The position numbers and the translations under genes were made by a program. Of a stretch of DNA of 41,099 bases, positions 24,925 through 32,575 are shown one piece after another; the stretch's first letter is position 1, and every line of letters starts with the position of its first letter. The notes beneath the pieces were generated by a model. It did no database searches. It was not told where the DNA came from and saw only the letters and a list, made by a program, of their open reading frames with translations. The DNA comes from an uncultured Lachnospiraceae bacterium (GTDB taxonomy: Bacteria > Bacillota > Clostridia > Lachnospirales > Lachnospiraceae): positions 9,772 through 50,870 of the forward strand of contig CAJTMZ010000014.1 of the NCBI GenBank assembly GCA_910577445.1, given 5' to 3'.

Positions 24925-25254
24925 ATGAGTAAATCTTTTGCAGAAATGGAAGACATGTACAAAGAGGTTGTTAAAAGATTTAATAAGATTGAGTTACGGG
25001 AGTGGAAAGCAGAAGGTGCTATGATTGAATTGGCCAAGCAGGTGGGTGAATTGGCCAAGCAAGTTATGATTAAAGAAAAATATTATGCTTTAGAAGGGGA
25101 AGCGCTCAATGTTGACAAGTGTTTAGGCAATGAGATGGCGGATGTAATTGCGCAAATTATGAGATTAGCCGATTACTACAAAATTGATTTAGAAAAAGCT
25201 TTCATCGAGGCAAGAGAAGATGAAGACAGATACTTAAAATCAAGAGGTGTCTAA
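24925..25254 (+). CDS. MazG-like nucleotide pyrophosphohydrolase family protein
   Basis: This 109-residue protein has the all-alpha MazG-like pattern: an E-rich helix (IELAKQVGELAKQV) and a later NEMADVIAQIMRLADYY helix, in line with the ExxE...ExxD metal site of NTP pyrophosphohydrolases. Enzyme activity is inferred. The gene is visibly AT-richer than its neighbours. The heptad ELAKQVG is repeated in tandem, as a 14-base direct repeat GAATTGGCCAAGCA. A terminator follows at 25296. Confidence 0.72.
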   Translation: MSKSFAEMEDMYKEVVKRFNKIELREWKAEGAMIELAKQVGELAKQVMIKEKYYALEGEALNVDKCLGNEMADVIAQIMRLADYYKIDLEKAFIEAREDEDRYLKSRGV

Positions 25255-25294
25255 ATTCTATTTTACAGAGTTTCCAAGTAAGTAATTATTATAC

Positions 25295-25340
25295 CAGAGA
25301 CTGTCACACTGATTTTCCCGTGTAGCAGTCTCTATTTATA
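25295..25340 (+). terminator. terminator after the MazG-like gene
   Basis: AGAGACTG (25296-25303) pairs with CAGTCTCT (25326-25333), with inner CACAC/TGTG pairing, followed by ATTTATAAT. Confidence 0.65.
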
Positions 25341-25377
25341 ATACTATGTCTCCCGGACACGCTCCGTCCGTTTCTTC

Positions 25378-26124
25378 TTACGCTCTGCTGGCTCCGTCCA
25401 CGGAGAGGATTTCCCCTGTCACATAGGACGCCAAATCGCTTGCCAGATAAAGGAAAGCGTTTGCAACCTCCTCGGGCTCTCCCGGTCTGCCCAGCGGTAT
25501 CTGAGAAGAAATTCTCTCCACCACTGCCGGAGGAAGCGCGGCCACCATATCCGTCCTGGTAACGCCCGGCGCCACCGCGTTTACGCGGATTTTATCCTTT
25601 GCCAGTTCTCTTGCAAGTGAAATCGTCATGCCGTTTACCGCAAACTTGCTGGTAGGATACCCAACGCCTGCGGGCTGTCCGGAAATGCTCACCATAGAAC
25701 TGGTATTCAGGATACATCCGCCGCCCTGCTCTTTCATAATCTTCGCTGTGGGCAGAATTGCATAGAACAGCGCCCGCACATTCAAATCGATACATTTGTC
25801 AAATTCTTCCGCCGTGTAATTGTAAAGAGGCGTGCTCTGGGAAATTCCGGCATTGTTTACCAGAATATCAATCTTCCCGAATTTTTCCTTTACCGCCGTA
25901 ACAGCCTTCTCCACCTCCGCGGCATCCGTAAGCTTCGGGCACATGCCGTCAACTTCCCATGCAGCGTTTTCCTCCGCCAGCTTCGCAAGCGCCTTGTCCA
26001 CCGTTTCCTGTCTGGAACCAAACAATACCACCTTCGCCCCGTTCGCAAGATATTTGCGCACAATTTCAAAACCGATACCTCTGGTTCCGCCTGTAACTAT
26101 GGCTACTTTTCCCTCTAACATCAT
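25378..26124 (-). CDS. SDR family oxidoreductase (FabG/BaiA-like)
   Basis: This is a 248-residue NAD(P)-dependent short-chain dehydrogenase. The cofactor motif is TGGTRGIG (about 11-18), NNAG follows, the catalytic residues lie in NTSSMVS and GYPTSK, and the C-terminus is SVDGASRA. The stretches TGGTRGIGF, NGAKVVLFG, VGYPTSK, VAPGVTRTDM and FLYLASDLAS resemble BaiA-type hydroxysteroid dehydrogenases as well as FabG. No other bile-acid or fatty-acid genes are nearby, so the substrate is open. Confidence 0.9.
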   Translation of the reverse strand: MMLEGKVAIVTGGTRGIGFEIVRKYLANGAKVVLFGSRQETVDKALAKLAEENAAWEVDGMCPKLTDAAEVEKAVTAVKEKFGKIDILVNNAGISQSTPLYNYTAEEFDKCIDLNVRALFYAILPTAKIMKEQGGGCILNTSSMVSISGQPAGVGYPTSKFAVNGMTISLARELAKDKIRVNAVAPGVTRTDMVAALPPAVVERISSQIPLGRPGEPEEVANAFLYLASDLASYVTGEILSVDGASRA

Positions 26125-26160
26125 AACTCTTCCACCGTCCTTTTCTATTATAATAATTCC

Positions 26161-26189
26161 ATTATACAGAGGAAATTTTTATTATTCAA
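26161..26189 (-). promoter_or_regulatory. promoter of the SDR gene
   Basis: TTGAAT (26184-26189) and TATAAT (26161-26166) on the minus strand have a 17-bp spacer. Confidence 0.6.
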
Positions 26190-26213
26190 GAAAAAACAAT
26201 CGCCTTTTTACAA

Positions 26214-26242
26214 TTGACAATTCTTTAGCTCTGTAATAACAT
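26214..26242 (+). promoter_or_regulatory. promoter of the PadR cassette
   Basis: A perfect TTGACA (26214-26219) and TAACAT (26237-26242) have a 17-bp spacer. A palindrome starts two bases after the -10. Confidence 0.55.
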
Positions 26243-26243
26243 G

Positions 26244-26262
26244 TATTTAGCAATACTAAATA
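26244..26262. promoter_or_regulatory. palindromic operator candidate for the PadR regulator
   Basis: A perfect 7-bp inverted repeat TATTTAG/CTAAATA with a 5-bp spacer lies between the -10 and the ribosome site of the padR gene. The position suits autorepression. Confidence 0.6.
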
Positions 26263-26274
26263 GGTGGTGATGAA

Positions 26275-26616
26275 TTGCAGGGACGTTACGAACAGCAGCT
26301 CAAAAAGGGCGTTCTGGAAATGCTGGTATTAAAGCTACTCATAAATGAAGAAAAATACGGCTATCAGCTAATCAGCCAGTTGAAAGAAAAAAGCGGCGGC
26401 ATGTTTACCCTGAAGGAAGGCACTCTTTATCCGATTTTATACAGATTAGAGGACGACGGCCTTGTTTGCAGCCGTTGGAGTCAGCCAAAGGGAAAAGAAA
26501 TTTCCAGAAAATACTATGCGATTACCGAAGAGGGAAGGGCAAAGTCAGAAGAATTAAACGCTCTCTGGAAAGAATTTTCCAGTCAGGTATCAAAAATAAT
26601 GAATGAGGAGGCGTAA
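26275..26616 (+). CDS. PadR family transcriptional regulator
   Basis: This 113-residue winged-helix repressor has the PadR pattern: LEMLVLKLLINEEKYGYQLI, the wing region TLKEGTLYPILYRLEDDGLV and RKYYAITEEGRA. The TTG start at 26275 has AGGTGG seven bases upstream. It is followed by a HAAS-domain membrane protein and a third membrane protein, a common clostridial cassette. A palindrome overlies the transcript start. Confidence 0.92.
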   Translation: MQGRYEQQLKKGVLEMLVLKLLINEEKYGYQLISQLKEKSGGMFTLKEGTLYPILYRLEDDGLVCSRWSQPKGKEISRKYYAITEEGRAKSEELNALWKEFSSQVSKIMNEEA

Positions 26617-26620
26617 ACGT

Positions 26621-27271
26621 ATGAATCAGGAAAAGTATATCCGTCTGGTTTTAAAAAAGTTAAAATGCAGCGGGCGGAAAAAGAATGATATCAAAAAGGA
26701 ACTGGAATCCGATATTATAAGCGCAAAGGAAAACGGCGAAACTTTCGACGGGATTATGGCGCGGATGGGTACGCCAGAACTGCTGGCGTCGGAATTTAAC
26801 GACAATTTTTCACCGGAAGAGCTGAAAGCCTACAAGCGGAAAAAACTCGGAAAAATTCTCGGGATTTTGGCCGGAACTCTCCTTATCCTTTTGCTTGCGG
26901 CCCTTTATATTCTTCCCAAAAACTATCCTCTTGAGCAAAGAGGTACGTACGTTGAAGCCGAGGTAATCGCGCGCGCAGATGAAGTCATTCTTGCTTTTTC
27001 CGAAAAGGATTATGGCGCTATCCGTGAAATGTGCGCATCCGACCGTGTGAAAAACGTATTATCGGACGAAATTTTATCGGACGCAAGGGCATTATTCCCG
27101 GATGAATGGGGCGCGTTTGTCGCCTACGGCAACGCCTATACCTCCGAGGTTGTCCAGATGGGAAATTCCATGGCAGTCATACAGATAAACGCTACCTACG
27201 AATATACGGCGGTCACTTACACGCTTATGTTTGACGAGAATATGAACCTTTGCGGTTTTTATGTAAAGTAA
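26621..27271 (+). CDS. HAAS-domain membrane protein with extracellular DUF3887-like domain
   Basis: This 216-residue protein has an N-terminal HAAS-type helical domain (about 1-75, with LKKLKCSGRKKNDIKKELES), one transmembrane segment (about 85-103) and an extracellular domain (about 110-216) that looks like DUF3887. HAAS domains are linked to PadR regulators and may relay signals to membrane parts. ATG 26621 has GAGGAGG nine bases upstream. The upstream in-frame ATG (26603) overlaps the padR end. Confidence 0.75.
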   Translation: MNQEKYIRLVLKKLKCSGRKKNDIKKELESDIISAKENGETFDGIMARMGTPELLASEFNDNFSPEELKAYKRKKLGKILGILAGTLLILLLAALYILPKNYPLEQRGTYVEAEVIARADEVILAFSEKDYGAIREMCASDRVKNVLSDEILSDARALFPDEWGAFVAYGNAYTSEVVQMGNSMAVIQINATYEYTAVTYTLMFDENMNLCGFYVK

Positions 27272-27290
27272 TAATCAGGAGGAAAGCGCA

Positions 27291-27644
27291 ATGAACAATA
27301 CGACACTTGCATTTTTTATCTGGTCTTTATGCGGACTGTTGTTTTTGGCAAGAGGAATTTACTGCATGTATGCCAAAAAAGAAGTCCCTTTTGGGTTCTG
27401 GGCAAACGCCGATGTGGCTCCCGTTTCCAATGTACCGGCTTACAACCGTGCTTTGGGAAAGCTGTTTACGGTTGCCGGCGTTTTGTTTATTCTGCTGGGA
27501 CTGCCTTTACTGTCAGAACAGAATAAATCCAGTATTATCATTTCGATTCTGGGCGCTATGGTGGAAAGCATTGTTCTTATGGCCGTCTATACGGTAAAAA
27601 TTGAAGGAAAGTACCGTCGGAAAAAGGGAGAGCCGCCGCATTGA
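27291..27644 (+). CDS. three-helix membrane protein of the PadR cassette
   Basis: This 117-residue protein has three hydrophobic segments (about 5-27, 57-74 and 82-100) and a basic tail. I cannot name the family with confidence; it resembles DUF3784-type proteins. AGGAGG precedes the ATG. It is the last gene of the cassette and its stop codon lies inside the terminator hairpin. Confidence 0.65.
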   Translation: MNNTTLAFFIWSLCGLLFLARGIYCMYAKKEVPFGFWANADVAPVSNVPAYNRALGKLFTVAGVLFILLGLPLLSEQNKSSIIISILGAMVESIVLMAVYTVKIEGKYRRKKGEPPH

Positions 27645-27666
27645 TTGTGCGGCGACTCCCTTTTTA
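27621..27666 (+). terminator. terminator of the PadR cassette
   Basis: GGGAG plus CCGCCGCA pairs with TGCGGCG plus CTCCC (27626-27660), followed by TTTTT. It overlaps the end of the last gene. Confidence 0.85.
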
Positions 27667-27720
27667 GTGTAAATATTTCATTTTCTCCGGCATAATGCGG
27701 AAAACTGCCCGCAATTTCTG

Positions 27721-30066
27721 TCATCCAACCTTCCCGGAAAACACAACCTCATCCCCGTCCAGCGCAATCACCGTATCCTGCCCCTGAACTTCCATGGACG
27801 CTCCCTCTATCCCGCTTAAACGCCAGCCTGCAAGCCTCACCCGGCAGCCTCTTCCGCCGCTTACCCGGCCTTTAATTTCCGTACCGTTCTTCTCGAAAAC
27901 GGCCTTTAAAATCTCTTCGCCTGCCTGATAAACCGTTGTCCTGGCCTTTGACAGCAGGAAAAATACCTTAAGCTCCATATTGCCTCTGAAATCATAATCG
28001 GCAGCACCCGCAGACGTCTTTTCGTCACAGATTCCCGCAGCCACCAAGCTGTCCGCCCGCGCCCAGATGGGTATTGACAGGTAACCGTGGCGCTCCGTCC
28101 GCCATGCGCAGCCCTCGGCAATCTCGCCGGTAAGGTAATTTACCCAGATACCTTCCGGCAGATAATAGGACGCCATGCCTTCCTCGTTAAAAACCGGCGC
28201 GACCAGAAGATTATCCCCGAGCATATACTGTTTGTCCAGATAGCGGCAGTTACAGTCGTCCTCAAAGGCAAGAGCCATGCTCCGCATCATGGGAATACCG
28301 GTACGGGAGGTTTCCACCGCGCTGCTGTATAAATAAGGCAGAAGCGACAGCTTCAGTTTTGTAAAGAACCTCAGCACGTCAACCGCTTCCTCATCGTACA
28401 CCCAGGGCACCCGGTAGGAAGTGCTTCCGTGGAGACGGCTGTGGGAGGATAAAAGGCCGAATGCCGCCCATCTCTTGTACACGTCCGGCGTGGAAGTGCT
28501 CTCGAAACCGCCGATGTCGTGGCTCCAGAAGCCGAACCCGCTGCTGGTTAAGGACAGGCCGCCCCGCAGGCTTTCCGCCATGGAGCTGTACTCGGACCAG
28601 CAGTCGCCGCCCCAGTGTACCGGAAATTTCTGTCCCCCCGCTGTCGCGGAACGGGCAAACAGCACCGCCTCGCCCTTGCCGCGTTTTTCCTCCAAAAGCT
28701 CATAAACGGCTTTATTGTAAAGATAAGTATAAAAATTATGCATTTTTACAGGGTCCGCCCCGTTATGGTAAACCACGTCTGTGGGAATCCGCTCGCCGAA
28801 ATCCGTCTTAAAGCAGTCAACTCCCATATCAAGCAGCATGGCCAGCTTGTCCTGATACCATTTTACCGCCTCCGGGTTGGTGAAATCCACAATGGCAAGA
28901 CCGGGCTGCCACATATCCCACTGCCACACGCTGCCGTCCGGCCGTTTCAGGAAATATCCCTTTTCTGCCCCCTCGTCAAACAGGGCGGACTCCTGTCCAA
29001 TATAGGAATTAATCCAGACGCATATTTTCACGCCTTTTTCCTTAATCCGCCGCAGCATGCCCGCCGGGTCAGGAAATACCCGCTCGTCCCAGATAAAGTC
29101 CGTCCAGTGGAACTCCCGCATCCAGCAGCAGTCAAAATGGAACACGGAGAGGGGAATGCCTCTCTCAAACATGCCATCGATAAAACTCATCACCGTCTTT
29201 TCATCATAATCCGTGGTAAAAGAAGTGGACAGCCACAGTCCGAAAGTCCACTGCGGCGGCAGCGCGGGTTTTCCTGTCAAATCCGTATAGCGAATCAGCG
29301 CTTCTTTCATGGAAGGGCCATCAATCAGGAAATAGTCAAGGCTTTCCCCTTCCACGGAAAACGCGGTCTTGCTCACCTGCTCCGTCCCGATTTCAAACTC
29401 CACCTTCTCCGGGTGGTTCACAAACACGCCGTACCCTTTATTTGAAAGATAAAAAGGAATGTTCTTATATGATTGTTCGGTACTTGTGCCGCCGTCCTCG
29501 TTCCAGATAACCACGGACTGGCCGTTTTTCACAAAAGGGGTAAACCGCTCGCCCAATCCGTAAATCAATTCGTCCACGGACAGGCCAAGCTGCTGGCTCA
29601 TGTGGGCGTTCCCGCCTTTATCATAAGCCATTCCCGTCCAGTTTTCTTTGATATAGGCCAAATCACCGGCTCCGCTCTTCGTCAGAAGCTTTCCGTCCCG
29701 CTCATAGGCCATGGACCAGTTTTCCGTGTCGATGACAAGGCCAAGGCGGCCGCTCCGGACACGGATGCTCCCGGCCTCTTCCTCCACATGAAGCTTTCCC
29801 GGCTCCGGAAGATTTAAGGCAAACTCCGGCTCCTTTTTCAGGCCGCCCTTATGGTGATACGCCTGCACCCGAATCACCTCGGGCATGGGCGCCGTAACGC
29901 GCACCGTCAGGTTAATCCCTCCCAGAGTATCCCCTTTTTTCTCAATCCGTGCCGTGGGGGCGCACAGTACCAGTTCGCTTTCGCCTTTTCTCACCTCATA
30001 AACATGTTTCGGGGAAAAAGCGGCAAAACCTTCCTTTAAAAGCCAACAACCATTATGATATTTCAT
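27721..30066 (-). CDS. GH31 alpha-xylosidase/alpha-glucosidase (YicI-like)
   Basis: This 781-residue cytoplasmic glycoside hydrolase has the YicI-like layout: an N-terminal beta domain (about 1-240), a TIM barrel (about 255-585) and C-terminal beta domains. The nucleophile is in DCFKTDFGE, the acid/base in HWGGDCWSEY, and SHDIGGFE follows. VFHFDCCWMREFHWTDF is typical of the alpha-xylosidase branch. No signal peptide is seen, so substrates must be imported. ATG 30066 has AGGAG six bases upstream. It lies 33 bp after the GH13 gene and should be cotranscribed. Confidence 0.9.
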   Translation of the reverse strand: MKYHNGCWLLKEGFAAFSPKHVYEVRKGESELVLCAPTARIEKKGDTLGGINLTVRVTAPMPEVIRVQAYHHKGGLKKEPEFALNLPEPGKLHVEEEAGSIRVRSGRLGLVIDTENWSMAYERDGKLLTKSGAGDLAYIKENWTGMAYDKGGNAHMSQQLGLSVDELIYGLGERFTPFVKNGQSVVIWNEDGGTSTEQSYKNIPFYLSNKGYGVFVNHPEKVEFEIGTEQVSKTAFSVEGESLDYFLIDGPSMKEALIRYTDLTGKPALPPQWTFGLWLSTSFTTDYDEKTVMSFIDGMFERGIPLSVFHFDCCWMREFHWTDFIWDERVFPDPAGMLRRIKEKGVKICVWINSYIGQESALFDEGAEKGYFLKRPDGSVWQWDMWQPGLAIVDFTNPEAVKWYQDKLAMLLDMGVDCFKTDFGERIPTDVVYHNGADPVKMHNFYTYLYNKAVYELLEEKRGKGEAVLFARSATAGGQKFPVHWGGDCWSEYSSMAESLRGGLSLTSSGFGFWSHDIGGFESTSTPDVYKRWAAFGLLSSHSRLHGSTSYRVPWVYDEEAVDVLRFFTKLKLSLLPYLYSSAVETSRTGIPMMRSMALAFEDDCNCRYLDKQYMLGDNLLVAPVFNEEGMASYYLPEGIWVNYLTGEIAEGCAWRTERHGYLSIPIWARADSLVAAGICDEKTSAGAADYDFRGNMELKVFFLLSKARTTVYQAGEEILKAVFEKNGTEIKGRVSGGRGCRVRLAGWRLSGIEGASMEVQGQDTVIALDGDEVVFSGKVG

Positions 30067-30099
30067 ATTAATCTCCTGTTCTTTTGAAGCAGACACATG

Positions 30100-32163
30100 T
30101 TACCTTTTATATTTCAGCACCACCGCCGAAGTGGGCGGAAGCACAATTTTCAGTATCCCCTCTTCCACCAGGCAGCTTTCCGCCTCTGTGGTGTAGCCCT
30201 CCGCCGTTGTGATAATCAGCCGTTCCATAACGCATTCTTTCGGAATCCCCAGGGGCCAGACAGACACCTGTCTTTCCACCTGGTAGGTGTTATTGTTTAC
30301 CACCACCGCCACGGCTTCCTTTCCGTTGAAACGTCCGTATCCGAGAATATTGTAATCGTATGTGATATATTTCAGCGAGCCTGTCAGAATTTCCGGGTTT
30401 TGCTTGTGAATGCGAATCATGTCCCTGTGGAATTCTATCATCTCCTTATCCTCATGTCCCCAGGGATAAGTCCGCCTGTTATCCGGGTCGGTAAAACCGC
30501 ATACCCCCGCCTCATCGCCGTAATAGACAGCGGGCGCGCCCGGCCAGGTCATCTGTATCACCACTGCCTCCCGCATCACCGCTTTATTTACGCCCATATT
30601 CGCCGCCTCAGGGCCTAAGGTATTGGTTCTTCCCACCTTTTTGTTGGTTCTTGTCAGAAACCTGGAATGGTCGTGATTGGAAAGCTCATTCATGGCAATC
30701 TGTAAAGACGGCAATGTGAAATTTGCCATATAATAGCGCATGGCTCCCATAAAGCTGTTCACGTTTCCGAAAAGGTCTTCCCTGTAATCGTCGCTGTGCT
30801 TCTGCATTCCCGTAAGGAACCAGGTAACCGGCTCCATAAACGCGTCATAATTCATAACGGAATCCCATTCTCTGCCGTTTAACCAGCCCCGCGGGTTTCC
30901 GTAATGCTCCGCTATGACGATTGCGTCCGGATTGGCTTCCCTTACCGTCTGCCGGAATCTCTTCCAGAATTTATGATTGCTCTCGGCGCTGTATCCCACA
31001 TCCGCCGCCACGTCCAGCCGCCATCCGTCGGCGTTGTAAGGCGGAGCCACCCACTTGGCCGCAATCTTCATTATATAGTCTGTCAGTTCTTTTGAATTTT
31101 CATAGTTTAATTTTGGCAGCGTATCGTGTCCCCACCAGCCCTCATAGCCGCCGTTATAGGGCCAGGCGTTTTCATCAAAAAATTTGAAATAATTGTGATA
31201 GGGGCTTTCTTTTTCCACATGCGCCCCCTTTTCATATCCCGGGGCGTTCTCGTAAATCCTCTCTCTGTCCATCCATTTATTGAATGAGCCGCAATGATTG
31301 AAAACCCCGTCCAGAATTACTTTCATTCCCCTTTTATGCGCCTCCGCAACCAAATCGGCAAAAAGTTTGTTGCCTGCGTCCAGATTTTTCCGATTGGTTA
31401 CTCTGTCGATATAGCGTGAGGCAAAACGGTTCTCATGCTGGTCCTCCCCAAGAAGCTCTCCCTCGTCGCTGACCAGCTTTCCGAAATGCGGGTCGATATT
31501 GTCGTAGTCCTGGATATCATACTTATGATTGGAGGGAGAAACAAAAAGCGGATTGAAATAAATCACGTCTATTCCCAGTTCCTCAAGATAATCCATCTTG
31601 TCCAGAACGCCCTGTAAATCGCCTCCGTAAAATTCCCGCACGCCCATAGCCGCCGGATATTTATTCCAGTCCTCCACCCGCTGCGTCTTTCCGTTTATAT
31701 ACTCATACTCGTCCGTCAGCACGTCATTCGAAGTATCTCCGTTATAAAAACGGTCTACATATATCTGATACATGACCGCCCCTTTTGCCCAGGACGGCGT
31801 CTTAAATCCCGGAATCACCCGAAACGCGTATTCGGGATTCGCCTCAAATCCCATACCGCCGGCGTCAAAAATGTATTTCTTTTTCCCTAAGTGAATCTCA
31901 AAATGATACGAAAATTCTTCTTTTTCCACCTCCGTCTCACACATGTAATAGTCAAAATTCTCGTCGCTGCTTTCTTTTACCATAAAATACCTGGTTCCGT
32001 AATTCACCATGTAAACGCTGTCGGCTCCGTCCCGCGCCGTGCGGAATCTGATGGTAACCTGTGAATAAGGATTCGGTTCTGACGGTGAAAAGTAAGCTTC
32101 CGTCGTGTCGGCAAACAACGCCTCCTCATTGATTTCCAGTCGTCTGTTTTCTTCTGTCAGCAT
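30100..32163 (-). CDS. GH13 alpha-glycosidase (cyclomaltodextrinase/neopullulanase type)
   Basis: This 687-residue enzyme has an N-terminal CBM34-like beta domain (about 15-125), a TIM barrel (about 130-585) and a C-terminal beta domain. The nucleophile is in DGWRLDVAAD, the acid/base in VIAEHYG and the third Asp in NHDHSR. KGAVMYQIYVDRFYNGD is the usual barrel start of neopullulanase and cyclomaltodextrinase relatives. No signal peptide is visible. ATG 32163 has GAGGAG upstream. A two-gene operon with GH31 suggests intracellular breakdown of imported alpha-linked oligosaccharides. Confidence 0.9.
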   Translation of the reverse strand: MLTEENRRLEINEEALFADTTEAYFSPSEPNPYSQVTIRFRTARDGADSVYMVNYGTRYFMVKESSDENFDYYMCETEVEKEEFSYHFEIHLGKKKYIFDAGGMGFEANPEYAFRVIPGFKTPSWAKGAVMYQIYVDRFYNGDTSNDVLTDEYEYINGKTQRVEDWNKYPAAMGVREFYGGDLQGVLDKMDYLEELGIDVIYFNPLFVSPSNHKYDIQDYDNIDPHFGKLVSDEGELLGEDQHENRFASRYIDRVTNRKNLDAGNKLFADLVAEAHKRGMKVILDGVFNHCGSFNKWMDRERIYENAPGYEKGAHVEKESPYHNYFKFFDENAWPYNGGYEGWWGHDTLPKLNYENSKELTDYIMKIAAKWVAPPYNADGWRLDVAADVGYSAESNHKFWKRFRQTVREANPDAIVIAEHYGNPRGWLNGREWDSVMNYDAFMEPVTWFLTGMQKHSDDYREDLFGNVNSFMGAMRYYMANFTLPSLQIAMNELSNHDHSRFLTRTNKKVGRTNTLGPEAANMGVNKAVMREAVVIQMTWPGAPAVYYGDEAGVCGFTDPDNRRTYPWGHEDKEMIEFHRDMIRIHKQNPEILTGSLKYITYDYNILGYGRFNGKEAVAVVVNNNTYQVERQVSVWPLGIPKECVMERLIITTAEGYTTEAESCLVEEGILKIVLPPTSAVVLKYKR

Positions 32164-32235
32164 CAATAGTCTCCTCATTTCGTTAACATACGGCCATTGT
32201 CATATTTCATCAGGCTTATCGAGTCACATTTTAGT

Positions 32236-32264
32236 ATTATACTATATCTGCTTCTTTATTTGTA
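32236..32264 (-). promoter_or_regulatory. possible promoter of the GH13-GH31 genes
   Basis: A perfect TATAAT (32236-32241) has a weak TACAAA (32259-32264) 17 bp upstream on the minus strand. No cre site was found. Confidence 0.4.
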
Positions 32265-32328
32265 GTGGAAACAGTGAATAAATATTTTTTTATTTTTAGA
32301 TTTTTACATAGAAATGAACGGTAAAAAA

Positions 32329-32353
32329 GACAGTAACAAGTTACTGTCCTTTT
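32329..32353 (-). terminator. terminator downstream of ftsH
   Basis: GACAGTAAC and GTTACTGTC form a perfect 9-bp stem with a 2-base loop, with A and T runs on either side. It could act in both directions. Confidence 0.8.
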
Positions 32354-32575
32354 TAGAGAAGGTATTTCTTTCTTATGGGGTATAGCAAAAAACTATATAA
32401 TGTATTGGGGGGTTACGAGTATTATAATAGCATAACCCCTATTTTACGTAAATACTCACGATTCACAAATATCACAATTTTCGCATCACGTTTTTGTACA
32501 TTTCGCACATACTATTTTTGTGTCTGCTCGTCCAATATTTACTTTCTGCATAAGTCCCTCTCAATCGGGGCCTTT
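32354..32575. other. AT-rich noncoding stretch between ftsH and its terminator
   Basis: I see no gene here. GGGGTTA/TAACCCC (about 32406-32439) and GAGTATT/AATACTC (about 32418-32457) are nested or competing stems. It would be the 3' untranslated region of ftsH. Confidence 0.4.

Noticed and set aside
28615..29445. A 276-codon open frame on the plus strand
   Set aside because: It is the antisense shadow of the GH31 gene, whose catalytic motifs are intact.
32164..32300. A CcpA cre site before the GH13-GH31 genes
   Set aside because: No stretch fits the cre consensus closely enough.
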